In this document: in pieces, positions 13,618-27,991 of the stretch
Position numbering within the stretch: position 1 is the stretch's first letter
Layout: every line of letters starts with the position of its first letter
DNA from: Rotaria macrura
Lineage: Eukaryota; Rotifera; Eurotatoria; Philodinida; Philodinidae
DNA length: 64,000 nt
Direction of reading: 5' to 3'
Assembly (NCBI GenBank): GCA_900239685.1
Contig: OENT01000646.1
Span: 1 to 64,000 of the forward strand
Made by a program: the position numbers and the translations under genes
Notes under the pieces: model-generated
Database searches by the model: none
What the model was told of the DNA's origin: nothing
What the model saw: the letters and a program-made list of their open reading frames with translations, nothing else

Positions 13618-15338
13618 AAGTATCAATGGAAATAGATCATTTCTTAAATAAAAGACAAATTTAGTCTAGCATTCTCACCTCGTCCTTTCCAGTGATTGGC
13701 TATATGAAAAAATTAAACAAAATAATATATACATAAATGTATCTGGATAAAAATAATTAAAAATATTCATGGTTCATTTCGTCTAATTATTCGTTTCGTG
13801 TTAATTGTTGAATTACAAACACTCATCAAGGTTTTGTATTATAAATAGTAATATTATTATTTCATTAATTGGGGTCTTTCTTCGTGATGAATGTTTCGCT
13901 AACTAAAAGAAAATTTTAAACTATTGATAAATTTTGATTTTCTGATACGAACCAACGAAAAATTGAACAATAATTAGCATCAATAGTAATAAAATCAATA
14001 CATTTTCAAATCGACTTTTTTCTTATAGCGATTATATGATGACGTAAAATTAAGCCGAACAGCAACCGTTATTGGGTTTTCCTTTTAGATTCAGAAAATG
14101 GACGACTAAAAAGTAATTACTCTTGATTTATCATCGGAAATAGTAACTAATTGTTTTAAGAGTGTGTTTATTAGTAAAAATGATTCCTAAAATAATGCCC
14201 ACCCACGCCTCACCTGATCAGTCTTTTAGAAATCAATTTGATTTCAAAGCTTTACAAACTCTGGTTCCATTTCCACAGCAAAAAGCGAGCCTCATATTTT
14301 AGAGAAAACTGCCAATTCAATAACAACTCACCTCTGAAAATGCTGCTTGTTCTCACTTCGCTAGTTTTTTCATCTAAAAAGGACAATACGTTCGGTGATT
14401 GTCGACAAGATTAATGTAAACCTTTCCCTAAAAGCACGCATCCATTGAAAGAATTTGCACAGGTTAGAGTGCAGCAATGCTACTGTACTTAGCTTACACA
14501 AACACATGATCGACGCTTTGGTCAACAGCCAAGTGCACATAAGACATGTAAATATAATCAAGAAATGAAAATTGATCAATATCCAGTGCTCGACATCCAC
14601 ATTGACACGATGCATAGTAGAATCGTTTGTTTTCTTTCGCCAATTTTTCAATATGAATGCAATAGAATGAAATGGAATTTTCTTGTGGAATCGAGCATTG
14701 TTATCTTTGAACACAATTGTATAAATAAATGTAAAAACTTCGGACTTAAATCCGAGAGTTGTGTACTTCAGATAGCGAATGAGACAAATCAATCATTCTA
14801 TAATGTGTGTACGGAAGAAGTATCTTGGTAAACCTTTCTAGGAAACTCCAAAACTACTGGTCATCTCAGACATATCTAGGCAATTTGGTTTCTGGATACA
14901 GTTCTTGTGTATTTTGAGACCTTTTTCAGGCGACGTTTTTTTAGAAAGCTGCGATTTGGTTCAAAACTAATATCAGATTCGGAATCAACGTTATAGACTG
15001 AGTTGATTTATATACGTTGTGGATAATCCAGAAAAAACATTTTTTTTTGAAAATATCCCTGTGCATCCCCTCAGGGATTGTTTGGTGAAAAATGACAATT
15101 TCTTCGATAACTCAGCCATTTCTCGATGGATCCTTCTTATCTTCGAACTCGGCCGAGATATTGATGAAACAATTCTGTGCACAAAATTTCAGCTCAATCG
15201 AATGTATTCGTAAAGAATTATCGTGTAAACGGACGGCCGGACACAGTGGCCGATTCTAGAGTGTACTCACTTTTTGATTACACAAAAAGAATCATTACAG
15301 AATTCATGTGATTTTCCAATGTTGTAAACGTTCAACAA
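13618..15338. other. Intergenic, nothing firmly supported
   Basis: It begins with the polyadenylation signal of the preceding gene. A 140-codon minus-strand frame at 14370-14792 has no recognisable domain and is close to chance length. Confidence 0.35.
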
Positions 15339-15339
15339 T

Positions 15340-16125
15340 CAATTAATGCACATCGAAATTGAATATGAGATGATTATATACAATTGAATCGAATCTTTAA
15401 CTTCGTTTATATCAGGATAAGAATTCATTGGACAATCGCAGAATTCAGCAGTTACAAAAGCTTTTGAGAATAAGATTCGAAATAGACTTATGCCAGATTC
15501 ATGTTGTGTTTTTTCGACCAATTTTTCACCATATCCAATTACGCAATCTCTTGCACAATGCATCCAATGCGGTCGATGAATGAGATCGTCACTGACATTC
15601 TAATATTGATCAACAAGTTTTGTCTTTTCGTACAAAGCATGTTTTCTCTTATAGTCTAGGATACTAAGTTTATCGTAAGTGTTACCATCATTATCATCAC
15701 TCGTTTTAGAATCAGATGAAAGATAATGTCTTATTTTGAAATGAAAACAAGATAAAAGATCGTGTCCAATAAATTTAGATTGACGGCGATTTGTCGTATA
15801 ATTATTTAGAATCGACACTTTAATCTAATTCTACGATTGGTTGTCGTTTTGTATCATCTTTTCGTAATACTTGGTAAAGAGTACAATAACAGTATCGATT
15901 ATGACATGCATTTGTTAATAACCTTTGGATTATCACTTCGCATACTTCGTGCTTATTTTTGTCGTATCATACATACTTCGTACGTTTGTGAATTTTTCCC
16001 ATGTACTAATAAGAAGAAAGCATGTATGGCTGCCACACGATAGCATCCATCGATATGTTGATAGAAAAAGTCTGAATCGAGAAAGCAAAATAATGTTTGA
16101 CAACAATATTGAGTGGGAATAGTTG
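15340..16125 (-). pseudogene. Decayed multi-exon gene of unknown family
   Basis: Several minus-strand frames read like real protein. In order they include DFFYQHIDGCYRVAAIHAFF (near 16065), ARSMRSDNPKVINKC (near 15945), a lysine/serine-rich stretch (15800-15610) and HRPHWMHCARDCVIGYGEKL (near 15570). Reading continues across an in-frame TAG at 15602-15600, so the copy is probably inactive; an unseen intron is the alternative. I do not recognise the family. No flanking partner suggests a function. Confidence 0.35.
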
Positions 16126-19100
16126 GAGTTAATCCTTCATCACGCGAATCTGTTTCAAAAATTTCTGTTTCTTAAGTTTCCCAAACAATTTTCAACCGTT
16201 GAAATTATGAAAAAGCAAATATTAAATGTTGTACATCTGTTCATGTAAATATTTAACAGTATGTGGTCATATTTCCGGTGATTGTTGACTGACCTGTGAA
16301 GCGAATCAATGGGATCACTTGTTTTCTATAATTACACATCAACGCTAATTAAGAAATTGTATTCCACAAATGAAAATTTGTTTTCCGTTGACTTTAAGAC
16401 TTGAAATTTCATCATTTCAGAGAACCATTGACATGTCGCAACCGAAGTTAAGTAAATTAGTCTCGCCACAAAAGCTTATAGTGCTAAACATAATTTTATT
16501 GTGGGCTACATAGCCATGTCATGAAAATCGCGGTGACCAAATTTTAAAAACATTTAGATTTCAGAAATTTTCTAATCTGGAAAATGATATGTGAGAAATT
16601 TCGATTAACTTCTTAAAGTGTCACTCGGTTGAGAGTATTTCTTCTTGCTCTCTCTATTAACATCTATAGATGAGTATCTACTGTTGATTTCTTGTTTATG
16701 AATGTATTTCTTTGAATATTCTATGGCTGTTAAACTATTATTGTTGTTTTCCTTCTATTCTCTTTTATTAATATAGAAGCAAGTGTGGACAAATATAAAG
16801 ATAGTGACTGTTGTGAGGGGTTGATAAACTGCGTAGAAATATCATTTTTATAATAGATACTAGGCGAGGGTGAGTGATATTTTAGATGATTCCCAGTTCT
16901 TTGGTAACGAGAATTTTTCATTTTCATTTGAGACTTGACTAGACTCCGTTGAAAATACTACATAAAGCAAAATGTGTGAAAAATTCCATATTTCAGAATA
17001 AAAAATCAGAAAAATTTGACTCGTGTATTTGAAAATGGTTATATTCTCACGAAAATGTAAGCTAGTGGGTTCTTAGACGAAACATTGTTTTAAAAACCGT
17101 CCTAGTCAGTTCTTCATTTACTTTTGTAGCGAAAGATTTAATCTCGATACAATATTGTGGCAAAATTCATTCGACAAATAAAAATCTGACCTTGAGCTCC
17201 TCTCGAGTAGATCATCCTCTAAATACTCACGAACTCAGATTTCTCCATTCATGCACTCCATTCTACGTATATGAATAGACGTTGTTCTGTTGCATCATTA
17301 GAGAAATTGCATATTAAAACCATTTTACTGTTCGTGGCATTTTGACATCAATCCCGTCATTTTTACCAAAATGGTTTTCAAAAACGATCCTACAAGTTTT
17401 GACAGAAAGAAAAACATTCAATGCGTTCTATTTTTTTGCTGTTCATCTCCCATTCAAATTTTCTTACTCAAAAATCTATAGGATCGGAAATTTCGCGCTT
17501 GAAATTTTTAAAAACGTGACAGTTCCTGTTCATGGCTTCACATATTTTTAGTTGAAATGCTCTGATTAGGAATAAATCAACATCTTATGAACACATTTCA
17601 ATGTTTCCCTAAATGTCTTTTAAGTTTCGATGTAAAAGAAGACCCAGCGCCTACTACCTAACAGCTTAGAGTCATTTTTTTACTACTGAAATCTGTTGAC
17701 ATGAAAACGTTCACTTCCTTTTTCTATATTGCCTGTAACGACTCCTATCGACATATGGAAAACTATCCATAAAGTGAAATTCATTGAAAATATATCTGAC
17801 CGACTAAGAATCGAAACCGTTTGGCTTTGTTTTCAACAATCTTACCGGCAACTGAATGATAAACAATATTGACATGATGATACTGTGAACAGTTAACTTT
17901 TTTGCTTAGTCATTTTTTGTCCGAGAAAAGTCAAAAACAGAATGAAGAGAAACACTTGAGCTCCACATGCCTTGGAATCTATTGGTTCCATTAAAATCTT
18001 TGAAAGAAAACTATCGATGTTTAATAAAACTAACTTATTCGAACACAGTATATAAACTGCGTTGTCTACATTTTCGATGAAGTCGAGAACAAAGTCAATC
18101 GATCTCAATAGAAAAATTGTCTTCCGATAATCTGAACTTTATATTACTTGCAAGGAAAATGTTTTCTACAACTCTATACAAGTTAACCGATAAATGAGCA
18201 TGCAGATTCGTGCCACGAAAACATTAAAGCATATCGAAATGAATCCATAACAAATGTGTTCTGCTTGATATCTTCTGAACTTATCCGATGCACAGATTTT
18301 GATTGCGACAGAAATCAATAGAGAAACATATTTTTTGTAAAAGTTTCTCAAGTTTTTTTCTAAAAACTATCAAAATCCCTTAAAACAAAAATACAATTTA
18401 TCGTAAATTATAAATACTTAGTCCTTCCAAAGTCTGAGTTTCTTCTAAATCAGGCTCACATCCAATTTGACATTGATAGCAATATCTACCAAACTGGATT
18501 TTAATATTTTCCCAAAACTAAAAGTGCTCAAGCCATGAGATAATCGTACTCATATTGACTAATGCAAGCACATTGTCATTCTATTACTTTTTTATCTGAG
18601 TTGAAAATGACACAAAAAAACGAATTCGATTGAAATAGAAACAGTAAGTAACATTCATCAATGTTGAATATTAGCGAAAGTCTTGGTACAAATTCAAGAT
18701 AATTATCATCAAAAAATGCATTACTATGATGTTAATATGATAATAAATCGATAGTTCACCTCAATTTAAGGATAGCTATGAATTCGGTGAAATTCTCAAG
18801 TAAAATTAACAGCATTTACTGAAGTGTATATCATTACAACAAACCAATCTTGAGATATCAACTGAATCCATTATAATGGTAAGGACTTGTTTTGCATATA
18901 AACTCTCAAATACATCAGAGTCAGAAACTGGTTCATTCAGGAACTATTCATTCTGATCATCGAACCCTACCAGATTATAGACAGAGTTTTTATAAAATCA
19001 ACGAAATCCAGGAGATGGATTGAATTTCGGATTTCTATACTGAAGGACTTCGACGAATACTCTCTAGAAATGTGACCAGATATGAAATAACCACCAAATT

Positions 19101-20076
19101 ATGAGAGTAGGATTCATCCGTTGGATTCGTATCTAGCTTCATCTCTCCAAGACTCCGACAGGAAATGATAAGAACCGACTGGGTATGGTATCAGATTCAT
19201 TCACCTCGGCAAATTGAATCTCGTTCGAAAAAAAACCTTGTCGGATTTCTTCTGAAAATTTTACTCAATAATGCTTCCAATGGTTCTCATTACATCATAG
19301 ATCAATTGGAAGATGGACAACTACACTATAGTGTCTTTTTTTCTTCAACAATCGAGGTTTGTAATACAAAGTTATGTTCCAAGTTCATAATTTCCGCTTC
19401 GCATTTGATATAAATTCAATAATTTATCCCTAGAGAAACAAATTGAAAAAGAATCAAAAGATTGGTTTCATTTGATTAGATCATCATTCCGAAATGAATA
19501 TGACGGAGTTTTTATCAAGTTTGTAAAGACATCAACATTATTTTAGGAAAGCAAAACAACTATGTCTAGATGGCAGTAGTCTAGGAAAGAAAGTCATCGA
19601 TTGAAAAAGAACGTTTCTTAGCACAAATATTGTAGATTAAAATAAAAAACAAATTTGAAATCTTTTATTGAACTGAATGAATCGATTGATAATGTGTCTA
19701 TTGGATAATACATTACCGACTCAGTCTCAGTGGTCTGAATATAGGAAGTATGAGTCATTGGTTAGGAACATCTAATCAAAATGATCCGTAAAAAATAACC
19801 TAGCTTTCTTTATCTCGTATAGTGCTTTATGTTCATCGAAATGACTTTCTGAATATTATTCCACAAAATATTTCTTTTATTTTTAATTTTTATAATAGGA
19901 TTTTTTCTCGTTTTAGTAATGAGATTCTACTGATAGAGTTTAAAGAACAAAGCGTATAACGTTCTTTGTATTTTTAGTTGAATGTACTTCAATAATTTGT
20001 TGTTTAGTCTAATATAAAACTAATTCATAGATACTGATTAGCACAAAAATTCAATCGAATATTTCGACGTTTAGCT
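16126..20076. other. Long gene-free stretch
   Basis: Nearly 4 kb of AT-rich DNA shows only short frames on both strands and no splice-bounded exon. Short phrases resembling decayed repeats occur near 18.9-19.3 kb, but no terminal repeats could be defined. Confidence 0.4.
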
Positions 20077-23000
20077 ATGAGTAGAAATACGAAGAAATTA
20101 AAACGAATTCATTCAAAGTAAAGTTTTCCGTGAGTGAAAACAAAAAAATGATTTTATTTTGGTTTTCTTCAGGAACGAATCGAAACCAACATCATCGGAC
20201 AGGTAAAAGAAAGTAAACGAAAATGCTATTTCTATTAAATTCTTCTCAATTTCAGACAATGTCGTAACGAAAATGAAAAACGTCGTCGTGATTTGTTTAG
20301 TAAATTAATAACAAATTTAGAAGATTTACTTTCAATAAAAAGCACTAGTTCATCGAAAGATCCAACAAATAAATTTGATAAAGCTTCAATTTTACGTCAA
20401 ACTGCTCAGTTTTTACAAATGAATCATCATCGTAAGATCTAATAACAAAGAACTATATTTCAATATTCATTTCATTGAATTTATTTAGGCTTAACTGATA
20501 ATGAAAAAATCGAATTACCAAATCAAAAATCAACTTCAGCAAACAATAATTATGTTCTCGATTTCTGTTGGAAACCGTCAACCGATGTAATTAATATTGA
20601 TGAATGGTTACAAATAGCTATTGAAGTAGATTCATTCCATAATATGATAAAATCTAATTGAAATAATTTTTAGTCGATGAATTGTTTTTTTCTTGTTGTT
20701 AAATCTAATCCATATAATACAGAAATAGAATATGTATCGAAGAATATAAGCTCATATCTTGGCTATTCACAAAATGAAATTTTAAATCGTTCACTATTCG
20801 AATTTATTTTTCCATCTTATCATGATCGATTACGTGATTATCTTTTAAATGATCATAAAGGTTCAATTTTCCTTCTACAATAACTCGCTTTCTCTAGCTT
20901 AAGTCATTGTTTTCTAGTATTAGAAAGTTGTGACGTATCTTGGAAGCGAGCGAATGATGATGATTACGAACAATGTACAATAATTGGTGCATTTCGAAAC
21001 GGTAAACGACAAACATTTATTTGTTCGATAAACTTTTATGCCATTTCTATTTTAGTTAATGAAAACGACAAATATTTGATGTCGATTGTAAGATTAAATA
21101 CATTAGATCGTACATTAATTATCAGCAATGAGAATTCCTCAGAAGAATTTACAACTCATTTAAATATCTATGGAAAATTCATCTTTATAGATGCAAAGTT
21201 TGAAATGAATTCATTTTGTTCGAATTTCTTTTATAATAATTTTTATTTTAAAGAGCTCGACAATACCTTGGCTATAGTTCATTTGAATTAATTGGTCGAA
21301 CTTACTTCGATTTTGTGCATCCGGATGATTTATCGATTATTGTTCGAGCACATCAATTATGTAAAGAATATCATTTTGTCCGTTGCCAGAAAATAGAAAG
21401 AAATTTTTTTCAGGGAAACAAAATGGAAATGGAAAAAGTGATCCATACAGATTTTTAACCAAAGGTCAACAATGGATTTTTCTGCAAACATCTTCTCAAG
21501 TACAAATTAATTCATGGAATGGAAAACCAGAAAGTTATATTTGTACAACAACTATTATGCAATCGTAAAGTTTCTTAAGAGAAAACGAAAGAATGAGAAC
21601 ATGATTTTTGTTTCGTTCAATTAGTGCAAATGGTTCGCTGCGAAGGTCAGTATCATTTACATCAACAAGTGTTCGATCAAATGATTCGAATGGTGAGTTT
21701 ATTGCTACTATCTTTATGTACTACTAGCATATCGAGCTTTAGAATTCAGTATAATCTTAAAACTATTTCTCTATTGATTCAGAGTGTTGCGTTGAGTGAT
21801 ATGAAAACAAGTGTGCAGCAAGATACACATGGTAGGCTAGGTTAGTTTTGTTTAGATACATCTTTATTGAAAATCTTTATCAATAGAATCATATTGATCC
21901 ATTTGTTGGACAAGCTAAAATGCAGATCATCGAAAATTCTGCGTCGATCTTTCTCTCGTGGTCTATATTCATTAAGTTCGAACGATTTATTCTTTTACAA
22001 TTTATAAGTCACAAATGAGAACAGAACAAAATATTTTCAGTCTCATTACTGATAGAAAATCAATATTCGATTTTCAATCTGATTAGACAAAGAAAAAAAC
22101 CTATTCTTTATGATAAATGTGTCGAGTAACGATATTTTTAATTCTGCCGAAGCTAAGATATGATAAAATTAATAAAAAATAGCTTTTTCGTTTATGTTTT
22201 CTATATGCAGTAGACGAAATGGAGATTTACTTTATAAACAAACAAAATTTTAAACGATATTCAGGTGCCTTACAATTGAAAAAGACGAGAATACAAAGCT
22301 GGTTTTTGTACGTATAAATTAATTTATCGCGAGTATTCATCTCATCATGGTTACAATAGATGAAGAGATCAATATATTTAGATATGGTTTTTATATTAAA
22401 ATTTATTGTGTTCTAACAAACTTCCACCAAAGAATTAAGCTTTTAAAGTAGTATTTATCTATCTTTCGTGGCTTTAGTCTCATCTACATAATTCATAAAT
22501 AGTATATTAAAAGTAGATGCATAATCTTGTTAATTTTTGATAATTCCTCAGTTCAAGAAAACAAATGATCTTTTCGTTTCATTATTCCCTTTAATGAAAT
22601 ATTCAACATGTGATTATGGGATATAACACTAAATATTCGAAAGGTCATGCCGTCTGTTCATAAATCCACGTTACAACAGTAGTTGTGTGATATCGACCGA
22701 GAAGCACTCGCATTAGATCTCAACTTGACATTGTTTCTTTAAAAAATGAACGAAAATTGAAACTTATTTTTATTTAAGAATAACTAATGTGAACATTTGA
22801 GTCTAATTAGCAAAGCGAACTATCAGCTGAATTTATATTTTTGTTCTATTAAATGTAGCGATGTGGAATACGTTTAAAAATAATATTTTCCCATCACTTC
22901 AAAGTACTCTAGTAGATATTCACGAAATTACACCAAATGTCACTGTATTCCAACAGTCATAGTGTATAAGTTACTTCCACTAAAGTCACTCAGTACTTTG

Positions 23001-26000
23001 TTACTGAAGTCATTTTACATGTTCAACATTTTCTCCTAGCATTTCTCTTGAGACTCAATGAAATTTGTTCAAAACAAAATTTTGATAATTTTGAGAAGAG
23101 AGAGATATTTTTCAATTAAGTTTTTGAGAAATTGCCCGCACTCTACGAGCCTAAGGAAGGATCGAATTTTTGTCACAAACGGTTAAGCATTCATGGGGTT
23201 ATAGCGAGAACAACATTACAAAAGTCCGGCATTTTGTCTAAAATTTATTTAGTTTTATGTTTTATATAATGTTTCTACTAAAGAAATCGATGGAAAAAAA
23301 AACTTATTTTGCTTCTGAAATCATTTTCCTTTCATTTCTCTCCGATACTGAATCAAATTAAACAAAAATAAAAATTTCTTCCAACGAAACGCACATGATT
23401 TTAATGTCGTCGTAGGCAAAAACGAAAGTGTCTCAGTGTTCATTATCAACAGTTTTTCATTCATAAGAAATTCCCTAATGCTAAAAACTAAACACATATT
23501 TTTAAATTTCATGACGAGTTGTACAAGTCTAGCTGCAAAATTAATTTAACAAAACTAGCAACAGACTTACGAAAATTGTTTTTTTTCAGACAGAGGGTAT
23601 TGCAAGCTAAGTCTTTGCCAATATTGTTATAGTTTTTCAAAAATTCAAACAAATAGAAAATTGATTTTTTCAGACATTAATGGCCATCTTTGGACTAATA
23701 AAATTTTTAAAAAGATTATCAAAATCGATTGAGCAGATATCGACTTACTAGCATTTTTATTTTCAGAGAGACAGCGGTATAATGGCTGTGTTCTTCACTT
23801 ATGTCCTCTCGTTTGGTTTGGCTGCATGATCACTTTTAGGCATTCAATTAAGATCATCACTTTATTTTCGTTCATCATATCCATTATATATTATAATGGT
23901 CAGAGGAGAACTCTGCAGGCCGATGAGGTTGTTTTGCATTTAATTCGCATAATTACTCTGAACTTAAAATAACATAATTACTAAGATGCTTCCATAGTGT
24001 CTTGTATTGATAGTATTTATTATTATGTGAAACATTAACTATTCAATTTAGCCGCAGAATAACTGATAAAATGCGATGTGATGCAATGATCGAACTTTTT
24101 ACCATGAGCAAACTTTATGTACTATGTTGTCCCGCTTCCTTTCACGTCAGTGGCCGCGAATAGGATAGATTGAACGAATTGGTTCCGCAGCCATCTCTGT
24201 TTTGAATAACTTTTGTGCCTCAATACGATGCTACTCTTGCCGAATAGTCCAAACGTCAATGAGCAATGCCGAGCTTTCAAGTGTCCATGTCCTTGGACAC
24301 CGACGAAACAGCAATACATTGATAAGAGTTTTTTAATCGGCATTCTTCCTGGAAGCATAGTTGTAGAATGAGATTTTACACACAAATTTTTGACATTACA
24401 GGTGACTTGAGCAAGTCTGTATGAAACAAATTATTGCGAATTTCCGCATCTACGGAAACATGTATTATAACCAATTAGTAAACTGGTCGATGATTACTCT
24501 TTGCCAATCAATTCATTCATTGTTATAATTGAATGAAATAGTAGGGATTTATGAAAAGATCTTGAAAAACAAAAGATATTAGTGACGTCCTGTGTATTAA
24601 AAAACAAACGCTATCAGGAAAGGATTTTTTTGCGAAGAATCATTGAAACAAAACTAAAAAATAATTCTCTCGGGTGGACATCGAATTCTTAAGGAATCTG
24701 ATCTCTGTTTGGTTTAATATTCTATTCGAGATAGAGGAACTACTTTTATTTTCGATCTAGAAAATATCGTACTAGAAAAACTCAAGCAAACTTCTAGGCT
24801 CCTATCAGATTCATTCTGTTGTTGATTAGTTATTGTAAAACAACAAAGTCAATATTCAGTTGACGATCTGAGCTTGACGACCATCAATTTATCTATTGAA
24901 ATACGATTATCATTTGATAAGTCATCAATAAGAATTTGAATTTTTCCATTCATCTGCATATGGATTCAACGTTTTTGATAAACTCTTTGTTTGATCTTAG
25001 CATTTGATCATTGGCATCTGACATCGGCTTTGTACATATATTTTAATAAACAGACTTTTTTCTGAAACTTTTGATATGTATAATGTCGTTTATGGATGGC
25101 TTCTTGCTACTTATGCATGCTGTTTTATCTTCCTGAGTAACTGCACAACATATTAGAAGTCTTTGAATGATTCTAACTTGATTTGATTTAACGACTAAAT
25201 GTTGTCTCTGTCCTTCCGTAAACTCAATACGTAAGATAATACAACTAACTATCAATAATGTTTGTCGAATAGAATTCTTTTTCGACAAAGTAGCTTAAAA
25301 GAACGTAGATTTCGTTTACAGAAGAGCGAAGCCGAATGTAAAACTCAAAACCGATTATAGGAGAAAATAACGAAAAGCAAAATTGGCTATCATCATCGTA
25401 GAACAATCGAAGTTCTTCACNNNNNNNNNNNNNNNNNNNNNATGAAATAGCTTTTATTTTAACTTCAGTTGAATCTTCATCTGTATCTCAAACAACGATT
25501 TCGCAAGAAAAAAATTCTTCATCCGAAAGTGAAATAACTGTACGTATTATTTTTTCTTCGAATAAAACATGTTGTTATACAGATTTTTGTTTGTTTAGTC
25601 CTTTTTATCTCATCTCGGAAGTGAAATCTATCGAAAAACTATTCGTGAGAAATTAATTGAACGTCGAAAAAGTAAAGAAGCTGAAATTCGTGTTCGTCAG
25701 GAAGAAATTCAAGTAATCGATGATATGCTTCAATTTATCGATCAGTATCAAAATAAAAATTCAGAAACCGTTCCAACTCAACCATTAGTGAATCAACAAA
25801 CGAAAAATATAGCTACGGAAGGTCTGTAAAATTCATTTTGTTTCATGTAACAACATTGCTTTATTTGGTGTAGAATTTCCTCTAAATGTCTTCGATACAA
25901 CTAATGATTCAACATTATTTAATCATGCTTTATCTGTTGTTATAGAAGATTTTGCTCTACCATCAAATGTTAGAGATGATGCAATGATTGATCCAATATC

Positions 26001-26151
26001 ATCGCTCTTCTCTCCGTTATCAACGACATTCAACATTTCATCTCCAGCAATGCCTTCACCACATAACAATTCAATTGAAGATATCAATTGTACATCATCA
26101 CCGAGAAATTTGTCACGAGAAAGATTATTTCGTCAAAATCCGTTTCCCTAA
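20077..26151 (+). CDS. Clock: CLOCK/NPAS2-type bHLH-PAS transcription factor
   Basis: Ten exons, 20077-20117, 20173-20202, 20256-20431, 20489-20625, 20674-20860, 20918-21001, 21056-21197, 21254-21360, 21414-21564 and 21625-21692, join in frame. Residues 24-80 form the basic helix-loop-helix (RQCRNENEKRRRD onward). PAS-A spans about 129-260 and PAS-B about 267-365. PAS-B carries YRFLTKGQQWIFLQT (from residue 313), which is diagnostic for CLOCK/NPAS2, the positive limb of the circadian oscillator and partner of BMAL/Cycle. The sequence after 21692 fits no short exon, but exons 25469-25539, 25599-25821 and 25874-26151 have the matching phase. They supply a serine-rich linker, a charged coiled segment and an asparagine/serine-rich tail, ending at a stop 62 bp before AATAAA (26213). 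Joined, the protein is 564 residues. The 3.8-kb intron holding an N gap is inferred; the last three exons could belong to a separate gene. Confidence 0.75.
21693..25468. other. Long putative intron with assembly gap
   Basis: About 3.8 kb separates the PAS part from the C-terminal exons, against 48-60 bp for the other introns of the gene. It contains 21 Ns (25421-25441). No transposon ends or coding exon could be defined; a minus-strand 87-codon frame at 24122-24385 shows no known domain. Confidence 0.4.
25421..25441. other. Assembly gap (21 N)
   Basis: A run of N 27 bases before a splice-acceptor-like site. The true length is unknown, so order and distance across it are uncertain. Confidence 0.95.
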
Positions 26152-27991
26152 TGTATATCTATGTTATTAACATGAGAGTAGTAGTGTTGTTGTTTTTGGA
26201 TAGTGAGTTGAAAATAAAGTGAATTTGTTTCAAACATGAAATATATTTCTAAGCACCATTTGACATTTCAAATTACGGTACTGATTGAATTGAGACATGA
26301 TGAATATTAAAATCAGAGTTTTTTAAATTTCTTTTCGTTTCGAAAAACAATTCATTGAACTGAGATTTAATCTATTGAATAAAGTTAACACTTGTTACAA
26401 AGTTCACGTTTCACGATGCTAGAACCAACATGTGAAATATTGTCTTGTTTTTCTCGAATATCTTATATGAGTTAAATGTCTATTGATTGAGTCATTTTTT
26501 TTTGAATTTGCGCTCAGTATCAAGCAGATTTTTTCACATAGCAGATCGACTTTTTCTACATAATAGAATATGAGAGTGAATATTCAGATTTAAAAAAACA
26601 AAATACGGAAAATGACATAGCAATGTTCTGATTACTAAACGTCTTGAATAATCTGACGTGATCGATGATATATCAAGCTTCACGAATCGAAGATTCTTGT
26701 ATTGATGTGGAAGTTTTGGCGCGATTGTCATTATTGATATTAGTAAATGAGAGACTTGCATCCATCTACATATGACAATATGAGTCGTGTGAACTATGAA
26801 CACTAGTTCATAATAAAAATAACGACAGAAGCTCTATTCTCAGAAACGTCTAGTTGCCTTCCAGCAACGATTCAACACCTTCTTTTCTGTCCGAAATCGT
26901 GCAAAATATCATTGAAAAACAAACTACTGTTCTATCAAATATATCCATCGTTTTATTCTGGTTCCTACTTAGGAATCTGGTCCATAGCGAGGATCTAGTT
27001 ATTGATACGATCTCTATTTAGTTATGTTTGAAGCATACTAGTTAAACCCTGTAAATACACAACTATGGAAGTGTAACTGTCGACAACATTTATAGTGTTA
27101 ATATGGATGTTCGAGTGATCACACTCATCTCTTTATTCGGATAAACACCCTCTATTTTTACAGTATCAAATGTAATGTACAACAAGAGTTGAAGACTTTG
27201 ATTGAAATTGAAAATATGTGTAAATGCAATATTCTTCAGTTATTTTTCTCATTAGTTTCTTCACTCTGTTTAAAATTATCGACTGTGAAAATTGAACAAA
27301 GTCAACTAGCTGACATTCATTTTCAATAAATATGAAGTACTATACTGACTACCAGGGCTAAATAATGCACGGATAAGCCGTCAATCGCTAATGGCTTGCT
27401 TTCTCGATGTTTTGGAGTCTTTCTCAACAAAGTATCGTTATTCAAATAAAACATCTCAAGTTTAGATACATAAAGACGAGTAAAGTTCGTTGTAGAAAAT
27501 GGACACTACGTCATACGAGTGTTTATTTCAAAAATAATACAATTTTACTTACGAAATTATATGAAACTTATCGTTCACATAAACTTTTGCATTTTTAAAA
27601 ACAGAGAAAATTTTTCGAATGCATATTATATATGATTTTAAACGGTTTAGAAACTGTGATATGTAAATATCAACATTGAACATGTGAGGATGAATTGTAT
27701 TGGAATTTTATGTCGAAAAATCATTCGTAATGGTATTGAATTCCTTGGTAATTCTTTACTATTTCAAGAATAAAAATTGAATGGAAGCCACAGATTGTTG
27801 AAAACTGACAGGGATGAGGAGTGTGGAGAAAGATCATATGAACACCTATACCATTAACAACAGACTAGAAAAATGCGGTTCAGAATGCCTCCTACAATTG
27901 GATACTAAATGATATAAGAACGAAAAGTGATTTTAACTAGAGTCAGTCTCATCGTGTTGTAAGTTTTTCTTGTCTCTCTTGCACAAACCAA
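26152..27991. other. Intergenic, nothing recognised
   Basis: It starts with the polyadenylation signal at 26213-26218. No gene, RNA or defined repeat was found in the rest. Confidence 0.4.

Noticed and set aside
14370..14792. 140-codon minus-strand open frame
   Set aside because: Hydrophobic and aromatic composition looks like translated AT-rich DNA; the opposite strand is also open, and no motif is present.
24122..24385. 87-codon minus-strand frame inside the long CLOCK intron
   Set aside because: No domain recognised and no repeat ends around it.
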